Positions 35,976 to 46,370 of a DNA stretch of 64,000 nucleotides are shown piece after piece. This DNA comes from Piliocolobus tephrosceles (lineage: Eukaryota; Chordata; Mammalia; Primates; Cercopithecidae), in assembly GCF_002776525.5 (NCBI RefSeq), contig NC_045436.1:102955335-103019334 (forward strand), in the 5' to 3' direction. Positions within the stretch are counted from its first letter, which is position 1. Each line of letters opens with the position of its first letter. Below the pieces are notes generated by a model, which made no database searches, was not told where the DNA came from, and saw nothing but the letters and a program-made list of their open reading frames with translations. A program made the position numbers and the translations under genes.

Positions 35976-38307
35976 AAAAGTAGTTTAGGATTGGGAGCTG
36001 GCAAGATGGCCAAATAGAAACAGCTCCACTCTGCAGCTCCCAGCGAGATCAATGCAGAAGATGAGTGATTTCTGCATTTCCACCTGAGGTACCTTTAGAC
36101 AACTTCTGTAATCTCACTGGGACTGGTTACACAGTGGGTGCAGCCCACAGAGGGCGAGCTGAAGCAGTGTGGGGCGTCACCTCACCCAGGAAGCGCAAGG
36201 GGTCAGGGAACTCCCTCCCCTAGTCAAGGGAAGCCATGAAAGACTGTGCCATGAGGAAAGGTGCACTCTGACCCAGACGCTATGCTTTTTCCATGGTCTT
36301 CGCAACCTGCAGATTCCCTCAGGTGTCTACGCCACAGGGGTCCTGGGTTTCAAGCACAAAACGGGGCAGCCATTTGGGCAGACACCAAGCTAGCTACAAG
36401 AAATTTTTTTCATATCCCAGTGGTACCTGGAACACCAGTGAGACAGAACCATTTACTCCCCTGGAAAGGGGGCTGACGCCAGGAGGCCAAGTGGTCTAGC
36501 TCAACGGATCCCACTCCCGTGGAGCCCAGCAAGCTAAGATCCACTGGCTTGAAAATTCTCTCCGACAGCACAGCCATCTGAAGTCGACCTGGAATGCTCA
36601 GGCTTGGTGGGGGCAGGGGCGTCTACCATTACTGAGACTTGAGTAGGCGGTTTTCCCCTCACAGTGTAAACAAAACCGCCAGAAAGTTCCAACCAGGCGG
36701 AGGCCACTGCAGGTCAGCAAAGCCGCTGTAGCCAGATTGTCTCTAGATTCCGCCTGTCTGGGCAGGGCATCTCTGAAAGAAAGGCAGCAGCCTCAGTCAG
36801 GGACTTACAGATGAAACTCCCATCTCCCTGGGATGGAGTACCTGGTGAAGGGGTGGCTGTGGGCACAGCTTCAGCAGGCAGACTTAAACATCCCTGCCTG
36901 CCTGCTCTGAAGAGAGCAGCAGATCTCCCAGCACAGCAATCAAGCTCTGCTAAGGGACAGACTATCTCCTTAAGTGGGTCCCTAACCCCACACCTCCCAG
37001 CAAGGGTGGACAGACCCCTCATACAGGGGAGCTCTGGCTGGCATCTGGAGGGTGCCCCTCTGAAAAAACCTTCCAGAGGAAGGAACAGGCACAATCTTTG
37101 CTGCTCTGCACTCTCTGCTGGTAATACTCAGGCAAACAGGATCTGGATTGGACCTCCAGCAAACTCCAGCAGAGGGGCCTGTTAGATGGAAAACTAACAA
37201 ACAGAAAGGAATAGCATCAACATCAGCAAAAAGGACATTCACAGAAAAATCCCATCTGAAGGTAACCAGCATCAAAGACCAAAGGTAGATAAATCCACGA
37301 AGATGAGGAAAAACCAGCACAAAAAGGCAGAAAACTCCAAAAACCAGAATGCCTTTTCTGCTCCAAAGGATCACAACTCCTCACCAGCAAGGGAAAAATT
37401 TTGTTCTATTTTGTTAACCTTTTCAAAAAACCAGCTCCTGGATTAATTGATTTTTTGAGGGGTTTTTCGTGTATCTATCCTTCAGTTTTGCTCTGACCTT
37501 AGTTATTTCTTGTCCTCTGCTATCTTTCGAATTTGTTTACTCTTGCTTCTCTAGTTATTTTAATTATGATGTTAGGGTGTCGATTTTAGATCTTCTTCAC
37601 TTTCTCCTGAGGGCATTTAGTGCTATAAATTTCCCTTTAACCACGACTTTAGCTGTCTCCCAGAGATTCTGGTACATTGTGTCTTTGTTCTCCTTGATTT
37701 CAAATAACTTATTTATTTCTGCTTTAATTTACCCAGTAATTGTTTAGGACCTGAAACACCATTTGACCCAGAAATCCCATTACTGGGTATATATCCAAAG
37801 GGTTATAAATCATTCCGTTATAAAGACCCAAGCACAGGTATGTTTATAGTAGCACTTTTCACAATAGCAAAGACTTGCAACCAAACCAAATGCCCATCAG
37901 TAATAGACTGTATAAAGAAAATGTGGCACATACACACTATGGAATGCTATGCAGCCATAAAAAAAGATGAGTTCATGTCCTTTGCAGCGACGTGGATGAA
38001 GCTGGAAACCATCATTCTCAGCAAACTAACACGGGGACAGAAAACCAAACACCCCATGTTCTCACTCACATGTGGGAATTGAACACTGAGAACACATGAA
38101 CACAGGGAGGGGAACATCACACACCAGGGCATGTTGGCGGGTGGAGGGCTAAGGGAGGGATAGAATTAGGAGAAACACCTAATGTAGATGACGGGTTGAT
38201 AAGTGCAGCAAACCACCATGGCACGTGTATACCTATGTAACAACCCGCATGTTCTGCACATGTATCCCAGAACTTAAAGTATAATTAAAAAAAAAAGTAG
38301 TTTAGGA
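35976..38307 (+). mobile_element. L1 with internally inverted segment and exact 15-bp target duplication
   Basis: AAAAGTAGTTTAGGA occurs at 35976-35990 and 38293-38307. Between them (35991-38292) are three L1 pieces. 35991-37393 has 5' UTR and the ORF1 start (ATG at 37303). 37394-37745 is a short ORF2 piece in reverse orientation, equivalent to about 32060-32370 of the full-length L1. 37748-38292 is the ORF2 C-terminal and 3' UTR with a short A tail. It lies 108 bases after the MAPK10 start exon. The long 5' UTR (about 1.3 kb) suggests an older L1PA/L1PB subfamily. No coding capacity remains. Confidence 0.95.
37394..37745 (-). mobile_element. Inverted ORF2 segment inside the L1 at 36.0-38.3 kb
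   Basis: Reading backwards it gives the ORF2 part after the endonuclease, ending at the CCAGGAGCTGGTTTTTTGAAAAG-type text. The left and right pieces are in plus orientation, so this is a true internal inversion with loss of surrounding ORF sequence. Confidence 0.9.
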
Positions 38308-38489
38308 AATGGAAGTGAATAGGTGTTTTGTTTCTAATTCATTTAAGTTAGAATGGGAATAAAGGTATTTTTTTCAAGTTTTATTGTAAAGTGATTTCTT
38401 CTTTGATTATATTTACACTTAAAGATCTTAATATTTCTTTTCAAATCCTTGAAATGGGACTTTAACCATAAAAATGGCTTCATTCTGTA

Positions 38490-38941
38490 CAGTTGTCCCC
38501 CCTTATCTGTGGTTTTGGTTTCCACAGTTTCAGTCACCCACTGTTAACTGTGGTCCTCAAAATATTAAATTGAAAATTCCAGAAATAAGAACTCATGAGT
38601 TTTAGATTGCACGCTGTTCTGAGTAGTGTGAAGAAATCTTGTGCCATCTTGCTCCATCCCACTTAGGTTGTGCCGCATGTCACCTGCCAGTGAATTACAT
38701 AACAGCCATCTCTGTTATCAGATTGACTGTTGTGGTATCACAGTGCTCTTGTTCAAGTAACCTATATTTTACTTAATTGTTCTATTTTTTATTAGTTATT
38801 GTTGTTAATATCTTACTGTGCCTAACTTATAAATTAAACTTTATCATAGGTATATATATATAGGGTTCAGTGCTATTTGTGGTTTCAGGCATCCACTGGG
38901 AGTCTTAAAACGTATTCTCTGAATATAAGGGGAGACCACTG
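38490..38941 (+). mobile_element. Tigger-type (mariner-like) non-autonomous DNA transposon
   Basis: The left end CAGTTGTCCCCCCTTATCTG and right end AGGGGAGACCACTG are inverted ends of the Tigger2/MER28 kind, flanked by TA on both sides (38488-38489 and 38942-38943). Internal text fits that family: TTCCAGAAATAA, GTTATCAGATTGACTG, GGCATCCACTGGGAGTC. It lacks the transposase body. Confidence 0.88.
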
Positions 38942-38943
38942 TA

Positions 38944-39735
38944 TATTTCTCATCATAACAACTGATTAGCCTCAGATGGAGTATCTCTAAACCCACTATA
39001 ATAATATACAGGTGGTACTCAGTTTGTTTTGTGATGCCTAATTCTAACCAGCACTTATAATAGTAAAAATGTTAACTAACAATAATGACAAATAACAGTA
39101 TATTTAACCTAGAAGGGAAAGTAAGAAGGTGGCAACAACGTTTGGTAGCGTGCATGGACTAGATAAGAGTTGACTTCCTTGTGTTCATGTGAACCCTATT
39201 TTTAAGGAGAAGACTCCCTTGGGCACCTACATATACTTCAAGTATGTTTAAAACAGTTCTAACTTAACCCTGTTGTCATATATAGTTGATAGTATTCTCT
39301 TTTTCTCTCAAGAACTGTTCTAGTTTGGACAATAAATTATATGTTAACCTTATTCATACTTAAGCAGAGAGATTCCCTTCAGTTTTTCAGCAGTGATTAT
39401 TACTGCACCTTCTCTTTGAGCTGTGTTGTAAATAGAGACTGACATGTATTTTGAAACAAGATTTTAAAAATAACTCTTTTGCTTTATTTTAATGCAATTT
39501 TTCCTGATTCTAGAATTAATATTTGTTTATTATAGAAAATATAGAAAGGCATAAGGGGAAACAAAGCATAGTTTTTGCATATACTCTCTACACCTACTGT
39601 ATCTACTTTCCTTGAGCATGGATTTTCTATGATAAAGTAAAATGTGTTACCTGCTATAAATAAGATTTACTGATCTCTCTCATCTCCCTAACCTGTAATT
39701 GTTGCAGTTCCTGAAGCCTCAGGCCATTAGACAAC
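38944..39735. other. Unannotated intronic sequence
   Basis: No gene or repeat recognised. Confidence 0.4.
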
Positions 39736-39975
39736 TTCTCTTATAAGAACTCCAGTGCTAAACAGCCTTGGTTAAAAATTCCATTTCTATCACTTACTAG
39801 CCATTTACTTGTGACCTTGGGCAAGTTACTTGATCTCTAGTGCTTCAGTTGCTTTATTTATAAAAGGAGGAAATAATAATGCCTACATTTCAGGCTTGGT
39901 ATGAGAATTAAATGAGTTTATACTTGCAAAGCACTGAGAGCAGTACTGGAACATGTGTTTGTTAAATAGATGATT
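39736..39975 (+). repeat. MIR element
   Basis: Ordered MIR core: CACTTACTAGCCATTTACTTGTGACC, TTGGGCAAGTTACTTGAT, CTTCAGTTGCTTTATTTATAAA, GGAGGAAATAATAATGCC, GAATTAAATGAGTT. Confidence 0.88.
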
Positions 39976-40119
39976 AAATTTTAAATAAATTTACACTCAC
40001 TCTCTAGTGCTCCCACTGAGTCCCAGTGCTTTAAATATTATCATTATCTTGAATATCACACAGTTTTGTCTCCAACCCAAACATTTTCCTGGAACTGGAC
40101 TCATATTCAACTGTCTGTT

Positions 40120-40990
40120 CTACATCTCCACTTAGATGTCAAATAGGTAATATCAGACTGTACGCATTCCAAAGCAACATCTCATCTATCCTCCAAAATT
40201 ACTCTTCCCATTGTCTACTCTAGTTCAGTAACTGATAACTCCACCCTTCCAGTTATAATAAAATCCTCGGAATCATCTTTTGGGTCACATTCCATATTCA
40301 AGCCATCAGTAAATTCTGTTGATTGTATAATTAAAACCTAACTGGAATCTCACCGATTCTCACTATTTCTCCACTACCACCCTGATCCAAGATACCCTTA
40401 TCTCTTGCTTAAATTATTGTAAGAGCTTCTACTTTTGCCCACCCGCAAGCGGTTTACTCTTAAAACATTGGAAAGAATTGTCTTTGAAAAATATAAGTGA
40501 GATCGTGTCACTCCTTGACTAAAACTAAAACAAAAGAGAAAGACCTTTCAATGTCTTCCCATCTCACTCAGCAAAATCCTTATAATAAACCCTTATAATA
40601 AATCCCCAAGCCTTTATTATCTAGCCCCCTAGAAACCTCTATCCTAAAATGTTCTTCTGTCATCCACTTGGACCACTCCTTAACCATCTTCATGGCTTCA
40701 CTCAAATGTCATTTTTAAGGAAATCTTTCCTGACAACCCTATTTCAAATTGTCCTAACCACCCGACTGCATACCCAACTTCCCTGCCTCCGTAACACATC
40801 AGTATCCAATGTTCTATTTATGTTGCTGGTCTGGAATTTTGCTTCCCTCTCTCCACTGGAATGCATTTTGCACATGAACCAGATTTTTTTCAGTGTCTTG
40901 CTGCGGCCAGTTCACAGAGGCTCACAAGAGCTGAATATGCACAACTTTCCAACTCAAAGTTTAATGATGCCAAGTTGGTAACTTAAAATC
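40120..40990 (+). mobile_element. L2 LINE fragment (ORF2 C-terminus and 3' UTR)
   Basis: The plus strand reads as decayed L2 ORF2 C-terminal text: GCTTAAATTATTGTAAGAGC, GAGATCGTGTCACTCCTTGAC, AATGTCTTCCCATCTCACTCAG. Then comes AAATGTCATTTTTAAGGAAATC and TCCTGACAACCC of the 3' region. The frame at 40649-40981 is a coincidental open stretch inside it. Confidence 0.7.
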
Positions 40991-41164
40991 TGTCACAATC
41001 GGAGTATTTATGTTACAGAAATGTGCAAATACTGCAAATAGGTCCCCTTCCCATTTTTCCTCCTCCGCAGCCAGTTGTTAAGCATCTACCATCACTCCAT
41101 TGGAATTTTTCTCCTGCTCACTGCTGTACTGCAACACTCACAATAGTATCTGACATAGGGTCAG

Positions 41165-41551
41165 TGTATTAGGCAGTTCTTGTGATGCTATAAAGAAATA
41201 CTTAAGGCTGGGTAATTTACAAAGAAAAGAGGTTTAACTGACTCATGGTTCTGCAGACAGTACAAGAAATGTAGTGCCGACATCTGCTTCTGGTGAGGGA
41301 CTCAGGAAGCTCACAATTACTGTAGAATGCAAAGGAGGAGCAGGCATCTCACACGGCCAGAGTGGGAGAAAGAGAAAAAGTGGGGAAGGTTCCACACACT
41401 TCTAAGCAACCAGATCTCACAAGAACTCACTCACTAGAGTGAGGACAGGACCAAGCCACAACCCAAACACCTCCCACCAGGCCTTACCTCCAGCACTGGG
41501 GATTACATTTTAATATGAGATTTGAAGGGGACAAATATCCAAACCGTATCA
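41165..41551 (-). mobile_element. MaLR LTR, MST type (copy 2)
   Basis: The plus-strand text runs TGTATTAGGCAGTTC, GGTTTAACTGACTCATGG, AACCAGATCTCACAAGAACTC, CTCCAGCACTGGGGATTAC and ends CAAACCGTATCA. It is a solitary LTR, a little shorter than copy 1 without its Alu. Confidence 0.9.
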
Positions 41552-41629
41552 GTAGGCTCTCATCAGACATTTGCTTAATGAGTAAATGAATTATACATGT
41601 TTTGTTTATGTAATCAGTTGCAACAGTGA

Positions 41630-41755
41630 TCCTGGTGTGGTGGAAAATGAGTAGGCCTGAATTTTTAGGTTAAATATTTGGGCCTTATCACTTGCAAGCT
41701 GTATGACTGTGAGCTATTTCCTTAGCCTTCATTATCCTAGCCATTTACATGCCAT
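41630..41755 (+). repeat. MIR fragment
   Basis: Weak MIR core: GGCCTGAATTTTTAGG, CACTTGCAAGCTGTATGACTG, GAGCTATTTCCTTAGCCTTC. Confidence 0.5.
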
Positions 41756-43089
41756 TAACACTTAAAAAACATACCAACCAAAACCAAAAAACTAAATTAA
41801 TGTTTTACATATTTCCAGTTTAAATCTGAACCTCAAAAACAATATCAATTAACATAACCTTAAACTTTCAGCCATTTTTTAAAATACAGAAAGTCTTTGT
41901 GTAGGTTGTAATTATTTTTCAGTTCAACTTTCTACATCTGGGTGCAGATACAGAATGTTTATTTTTAATGAAAGTTCTTTTAAAGCAAAGGAATAAAAAG
42001 AAGTGAAGCATAAACTTTCTTAATGACTCTGGATTTTCTTGCTTACTATGAGCTCTTAGTAGATAGAAAATATGCATGCATATAACATTTTTTAAAAAAT
42101 CTAGAAATAACGTAGTAAGCAGACCATTTCCATTTGTGACTGGACATTTTATTTACTTCCCATGTAGAATTTTCTTTGATAATAACATTTATTTTTATTT
42201 TTCCTGTAGCTCTGTGCCTTATTCACTTTTCTAGCAATTGAAAGAAAATAGTGTATTTATTTGTAGAGGCAGAATGATCTATTGGGGTTTTCTTTAAACT
42301 ATGCTCCGTGGAAGCTTCTCATTTCCTGGGGCATCTCACAGATCCTTTATGTGCTATGGTGTTTAAGCTTATCACCAGCTTGGCTGAGGCTGCTCTCAAC
42401 TTTTTGCCCAACAGACAATACTCAAAGACCTTAAAAAACTTGTCAATAGTTAATTAATGATCAACTGTGTCCAGAATTCCAGTCTCTTGAGCCTTAGTCA
42501 ATGGAGTTTTCAATTATGTCATATTTCTAAGTTTTACACTATTATCTGTAAGAAATCAGAGAAATATGGAAAATAAAATTGCTGAATAGTATTTGTCAGC
42601 AGAAAATATTTACGTTATCTGTAATAGTTTTTACCTTAATTCTTAACTGAATTATTTGAAGAATATGGGATTCACTGACTTTTTTAAAAAAGTTACTCTT
42701 ATTATTATTATTTTTTTAACCCAACCAAGTAGCTTTTGAAGGCAAGAGGGTTCTTGTTATAGTCTCAGGGAAAATTTTCATTGTAATGCTGGACAATAAA
42801 AGAATAATCTTTAGTTTGCACTGGTATTAATTTAATAATTATAAAAATATAAACCTACAGGAAATATAAAGTGCAAAATTCTTGATTCTCCTGAGACGTA
42901 AGTAGTCTTAGCTCTCTTTTCTCAATTGAACAGAGATACAGAACTGTTACATTTCACTCTATAAATGTAAAAAAACTCATGAAAAGTGTTCTTTTTGGAA
43001 CTTTGTTGTACTGAACAGATTATTCAGGATTTTAACCAGAGGATATAATCACAGAGAAATAATATGTGTTGTGGCCTCCCAACTCCTAC
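41756..43089. other. Unannotated intronic sequence
   Basis: No gene or clear repeat was recognised. Confidence 0.4.
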
Positions 43090-43270
43090 ACACTCACCGG
43101 TGTCTATAGCACTTATCGCATTCTTTGTGCATTACTACTAAGTTTATAGATTTGTTTTCCCCACTCAATGGTACTATCTCAGGGTCAGGACCAGGGCATC
43201 TTCCTCCTTAACTCACAGGCCCAGAAGTTTATCTTACTCCAGAAAATATTCAGTGAAAGAGGGAAAATGA
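43090..43270 (+). repeat. Possible L2-like 3' end remnant
   Basis: GCACTTATCGCATTCTTTG, TTTTCCCCACTCAATGGTAC and CAGGGTCAGGACCAGGGCATC resemble the L2 3' region in order. Confidence 0.4.
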
Positions 43271-43769
43271 AAACCCAGCAGAAAAGCACCATTTCCTAAG
43301 TAGAAATGTGTTTGCTTACTTTTCAAAGTCAGATCAATTCTTCAACATCCTCATATCCTACAATTATATATTAATAGATTTAATTATGTTTTCGTTATTT
43401 TTCTAATCATAAATCAGTGTTTACCTAACATTTATCTAACATTTATCAACTTACTGTCCTCTGTAAACATTTACCGATGATTTAGTTATGAATAATTTTA
43501 AATTATTTCCTGATTTTGAGAAAGCCTGTGACACAGAGGGTACAAATTAATTAATCAACAAATCATAAATTTAAGCAGCACTGGAAGAAAAGGGACTGAG
43601 CTAAGACTGGTCTTCTTTTTCCTTGTGACACAAAAACTCCTTGTGGCTCCTTATCTACTCATTGACTGATTGATTATTGGTTTTACCATTCATTGATTCC
43701 ACACATATTCTTAAGAGTTTTTGGTAATTTTTCTAATTTGTTAGTTTAATATCCCTCCCATTTAAAAAT
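43271..43769. other. Unannotated intronic sequence
   Basis: Nothing recognised. Confidence 0.4.
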
Positions 43770-46370
43770 TTAATTTAATTTACTTAAAAAATTGACACAT
43801 AACAATCCTACATGCTTATGGAGGTACATAGTGATGTTTTGATACATATAGTGTGTAGTAATCACATCAGGGTAATTAGCATATCCATCATCTCAAACAT
43901 TTATCATTTCTTTGTGTTGGGAACATTCAATATTCTCCTATTTGAAATTTATAATATAAACTATAATCACCCTACAGTGCTATCGAACACCATATTATAT
44001 TCTTCCTGCCTAGTTCTAATTTTATGCCCTTTAACAAATCTCTTTTTCCCCCCAACGCTTACCCATCTCAGCCTCCAGTATCCTCTGATCTACTTTTTAC
44101 CTCTATGAGATCAACTTTTTTTTAGCTTCCATATATGAATAAGAACATGTGGTGTTTAACTTCCTGTTCTTGTCTTATTTCACTTAACATAATATCTTCC
44201 AGTTCCATTCGTGGTGCTGAGAATGACAGGATTTCATTTCTCTTTTATGGCTCAGTAGTATTCCACTGAGTGTATATACCTAATTTGCTTTATCTAGTCA
44301 TCTGTTGTTGGACACTTACAGTTGATTCCATGTCTTGGCTATTATGAATAGTGCAATAAACATGGGGGTGCAGATGTCTCTTTGATATAATAATTTTCTT
44401 TCTTTCTTTTTTTGATGAACACCCAGTAGTGGGATGGCTGGATCATATGGTAGTTCTACCTGTAGTTTTCTGAAGAACCTATATACTGTTCTCCATAGTG
44501 GTTGTACTAGTTTACATTCCCACCAACAATGTATAAGAACTTCCTTTTCTCCACATTCTCACCAACATTTATTATTTTTTGTCCTTTTTATGATAGTCAT
44601 TCTAACTGGGGTAGGATAACACATCAATGTGGTTTTGATTTGTAGTTCTCTGATGATTAGTGATGTTGAGTGATCTTTTCATATATTTGTTGGCCATTTG
44701 TATGTCTTCTTTTGAGACATGTCTGTTCAGATCATTTGTCTATTTGTAATCCAGATTTTGTTGTTGTTGTTGAGATATTTGAGCTCCTTGTATATTTAGC
44801 ATATTAATTCCCTTTGGAATGAATAGTTTGAAGATATTTTCTCCCATTCTGTAGGTTGTATTTTCACTTTGTTGATTGTTTCCTTTGCTGTGCAAAAGCT
44901 TTATAGTTTGATATGATCCAGTTTTTTTTTTTTTTTTTGGTTTTGTTGCCTCTGCATTTGAGGTCTTATTTTAATAAAATCTTTGCCCAGAACAATGTCC
45001 GAAAGCATATTCCCTATGTCTTCTTCTAGTAGGTTTATAGTTTCAGGTCTTACATTTAAGTATTTAATCTATCTTGAGTTGTATTTTGTTTATTGTGAGA
45101 GATAAAAGTTTAGTTTCATTCTTCTTCATATGCATAACCATTTAGCATCATTTATTGAAGAAGGTTTCCCTTCCCCAATGTATGTTCTTGGTAGCTTTGT
45201 CAAAAGGCACTTGGCTGTAGATATGTGAATTAATTCCTGGGTATTCTAATCTGTTCTGTTGGTCTATGTGTCTGTTTTTATGCCAGTGCCATGCTGTTTT
45301 GGTTACTATAGCCTTGTAGTATATTTTGAAGTCCGGTGGTGTAATACCTTTAACTTTGTTCTTTTTGTTCAGGATTGCTTTGGCTATTAGGCCTTTTGTG
45401 TTTCCATACAAATTTTTGGATTTTTTTCCTGGGAAGAATGTCATTGGTAGTTTGGTAGGCGTTACATTGGATGTGTAGGTTGCTTTGGTTAGTATGGTCA
45501 TTTAACAATATTAATTCTTCTGATCCATAAGCATGAGATATCTTTTCATTTGTATCCTTTTCAATTTCTTTCATCACTGTTTTATAGTTTTCCTTGTATA
45601 AGTCTTTCACCTCCTTGGTTAAGTTTATTCCTAGGTATTTTATTTCTTGTGTACTGTGGTGTAAATGGAATTGACTTCTTGATTTCCTTTCTTTTCTTTC
45701 TTTTTTTATTTTTTTGAGATGGAGTCACTCTGTTGCCCAGGCTGGAGTGCAGTGATGTGATCTTAGTTCACTGCAACCTCCACCTCCCGGGTTCAAGTGA
45801 TTCTCCTGCCTCAGCCTCCCGAGTAGCTGGGACTACAGGTGCTGATCACCACACCAGGCTAATTTTTTGTATTTTTAGTAGAGACAGGGTTTCATCTTGT
45901 TAGCCAAGATGTTCTCAATCTCCTGACCTCGTGATGTGCCTGCCTTGGCCTCCCAAAGTGCTGTGATTATAAGCATGAGCCACCGCACCCAGCAACCTTC
46001 TTGATTTCTTTTTTAGCTAGTTTGTTGTTCGTGTGTAGAAATGCTACTGATTTTTGTATGTTGATTTTGCATTCTGCAATTTTACTGAATTTGTTTGTTC
46101 TAAGGGTTTTTTAGTAGAGTCTTTAGGTTTTTCTATATATGAGATCATGTCATCTACAAACAGGGACAATCTGACTTCTTCCTTTCCACTTTGCATGCCC
46201 TTTACTTATTTCTTATGTCTAATTGCTTTGACTAGTTCTTCCAGTACTATGTTGAATAATACTGGAAAGAGTGGGCTGTCTTGTTCCACTTCTTAGAGGA
46301 AAAGCTTTAAGGTTTTCCCTATTCAGTATGATGTTAGCTATGGGTTTATCATAAATGGCCTTTGTTGCAA
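43770..46370 (-). mobile_element. 5'-truncated L1 (L1MA/L1PB-like), split by an Alu
   Basis: Minus-strand L1 with 3' UTR text at 43820-43920 (GTTTTGATACATATAG, GGTAATTAGCATATCC), then ORF2 C-terminal pieces (frames 45148-45501, 45350-45610, broken). It is truncated near 46370. The Alu at 45687-45996 interrupts it, with host text on both sides. Confidence 0.85.
45687..45996 (-). mobile_element. Alu element with 12-bp target duplication
   Basis: Reversed Alu (GAGATGGAGTCACTCTGTTGCC ... GAGCCACCGCACCCAGCAAC). CTTCTTGATTTC is found at 45675-45686 and 45997-46008, an exact target-site duplication. Low divergence suggests AluS. Confidence 0.96.

Noticed and set aside
35993..36150. SVA element start next to the MAPK10 exon
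   Set aside because: The CAAGATGGCCAAATAG text is the L1 5' end; no CCCTCT hexamer or VNTR is present.
36811..37185. GC-rich 124-codon frame with complementary frame on the other strand
   Set aside because: It is within L1 5' UTR sequence, which is GC-rich and gives chance frames on both strands.
40649..40981. 110-codon frame on the plus strand
   Set aside because: Lies in an L2-derived stretch and does not keep the L2 ORF2 frame; no other coding sign.
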